Positions 4,734-5,063 of a DNA stretch of 5,063 nt are shown in pieces (the first letter of the stretch is position 1; the number at the start of each line of letters is the position of its first letter). The notes under the pieces are model-generated. The model ran no database searches and was not told the DNA's origin. It worked only from the letters and a program-made list of their open reading frames with translations. Source of the DNA: Planctomycetota bacterium (GTDB lineage Bacteria; Planctomycetota; Planctomycetia; Pirellulales; Pirellulaceae); the NCBI GenBank assembly GCA_023417165.1, contig JAEZGD010000667.1, positions 1-5,063 of the forward strand. The letters run 5' to 3'. The position numbers and the translations under genes are program-made.

Positions 4734-5063
4734 TCAGTTCGTGGTGTCCAGCACCTGCCGCACCTTGGCCGATAGCGACTCATTGGAAAATGGTTTTTGC
4801 AGGAACTCCACATTCGGCGCCAAAACGCCATGCTGTGAGATCGCGTTGTCTGTATAGCCAGAGACATAGAGCACCCGCGTTTCCGGCCGCACCGCCAGCA
4901 GTTGCTCGGCCAGTTGCCGTCCACTCATCTCCGGCATAATCACGTCCGTAATCAGCAGGTCGATCGGGCCCGCAACGCGTGCCGCGACCGCCAGCGCTTC
5001 TGCGCCGCCGCTCGCTTCCAGCACGCGATAGCCTTGCCCCTCCAACATCCGCCTGGCGATGGT
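4734..5063 (-). CDS. Receiver (REC) domain, C-terminus of a hybrid histidine kinase or response regulator (5' end off window)
   Basis: The 109 visible residues are a nearly complete CheY-like receiver domain: TIARRMLEGQGYRVLEASGGAEAL, then LLITDVIMPEMSG with the phospho-accepting Asp40, YVSGYTD with the switch Ser68, and FLQKPF with the conserved Lys90. The protein ends about 20 residues after this lysine (QVLDTTN, TGA stop), so no DNA-binding output domain follows. The wording SGYTDNAISQHGVL...VEFLQKPF is typical of the C-terminal receiver of cytoplasmic PAS-domain hybrid sensor kinases, where phosphate is relayed from an upstream kinase core. The frame remains open to the right edge, so the methionine at 5048 is internal and the start lies outside. 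A stand-alone receiver cannot be excluded from this fragment. Its gene ends 187 bases before argB in the same direction; the separate argB promoter argues that the neighbourhood is coincidental and not a dedicated arginine sensor. Confidence 0.9.
   Translation of the reverse strand, partial: TIARRMLEGQGYRVLEASGGAEALAVAARVAGPIDLLITDVIMPEMSGRQLAEQLLAVRPETRVLYVSGYTDNAISQHGVLAPNVEFLQKPFSNESLSAKVRQVLDTTN

Noticed and set aside
4547..4924. 126-residue N-terminal extension (fusion) on ArgB
   Set aside because: It is low-complexity out-of-frame translation of the receiver gene and the promoter region; ArgB homology starts exactly at the Shine-Dalgarno-supported TTG.
1..5063. Undescribed defence, mobile or biosynthetic system
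   Set aside because: All five recognisable proteins belong to well-known housekeeping or signalling families, and no gap is large enough to hide another gene of normal size. tRNA or rRNA genes were not recognised.

Overview
The window holds ordinary bacterial chromosome: a complete arginine-biosynthesis cluster (argB, argD, argF) followed by rph, all on the minus strand, flanked by two genes cut by the window edges. Base composition is moderately GC-rich. Three features together suggest a Planctomycetota bacterium, probably of the Pirellula type: the argB-argD-argF order, a multi-sensor-kinase style receiver domain next door, and intergenic heptamer and GTAG-hairpin repeats. This placement is an inference from gene style; no 16S or other marker gene is present.

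Layout from left to right. Bases 2-364 (+) are the C-terminal 120 codons of a Dps mini-ferritin that begins off the left edge. Bases 365-460 separate the convergent dps and rph genes and are almost filled by a 71-base pair of inverted GTAG-headed hairpins, which look like a REP doublet (REPIN/BIME). Bases 461-1177 (-) encode RNase PH. Bases 1178-1282 contain degenerate 7-base repeats in two facing orientations. Bases 1283-2191 (-) are argF, 2288-3490 (-) argD and 3662-4546 (-) argB. The 96-base argD-argF gap contains two hairpins; the 171-base argB-argD gap shows little. Upstream of argB is a good sigma-70-type promoter (4615-4644) with a structured leader of about 60 nt. Bases 4734-5063 (-) are the C-terminal receiver domain of a hybrid histidine kinase or response regulator that runs off the right edge. 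No gene-free stretch exceeds 300 bases.

How the genes work together: ArgB phosphorylates N-acetylglutamate. ArgD transaminates the semialdehyde made by ArgC (not in the window) to N-acetylornithine. ArgF carbamoylates ornithine to citrulline. RNase PH, which trims tRNA 3' ends, follows in the same direction but is separated by the heptamer element and lacks a Shine-Dalgarno sequence, so its co-transcription is uncertain. The three arg genes use three different start codons (TTG, GTG, ATG), each fixed by a GGAG-type Shine-Dalgarno 8-9 nt upstream. The longest open frames would misplace all three starts.

I found no undescribed multi-gene system. The most interesting signals are non-coding: the REPIN-like doublet, the heptamer array and the arg leader.
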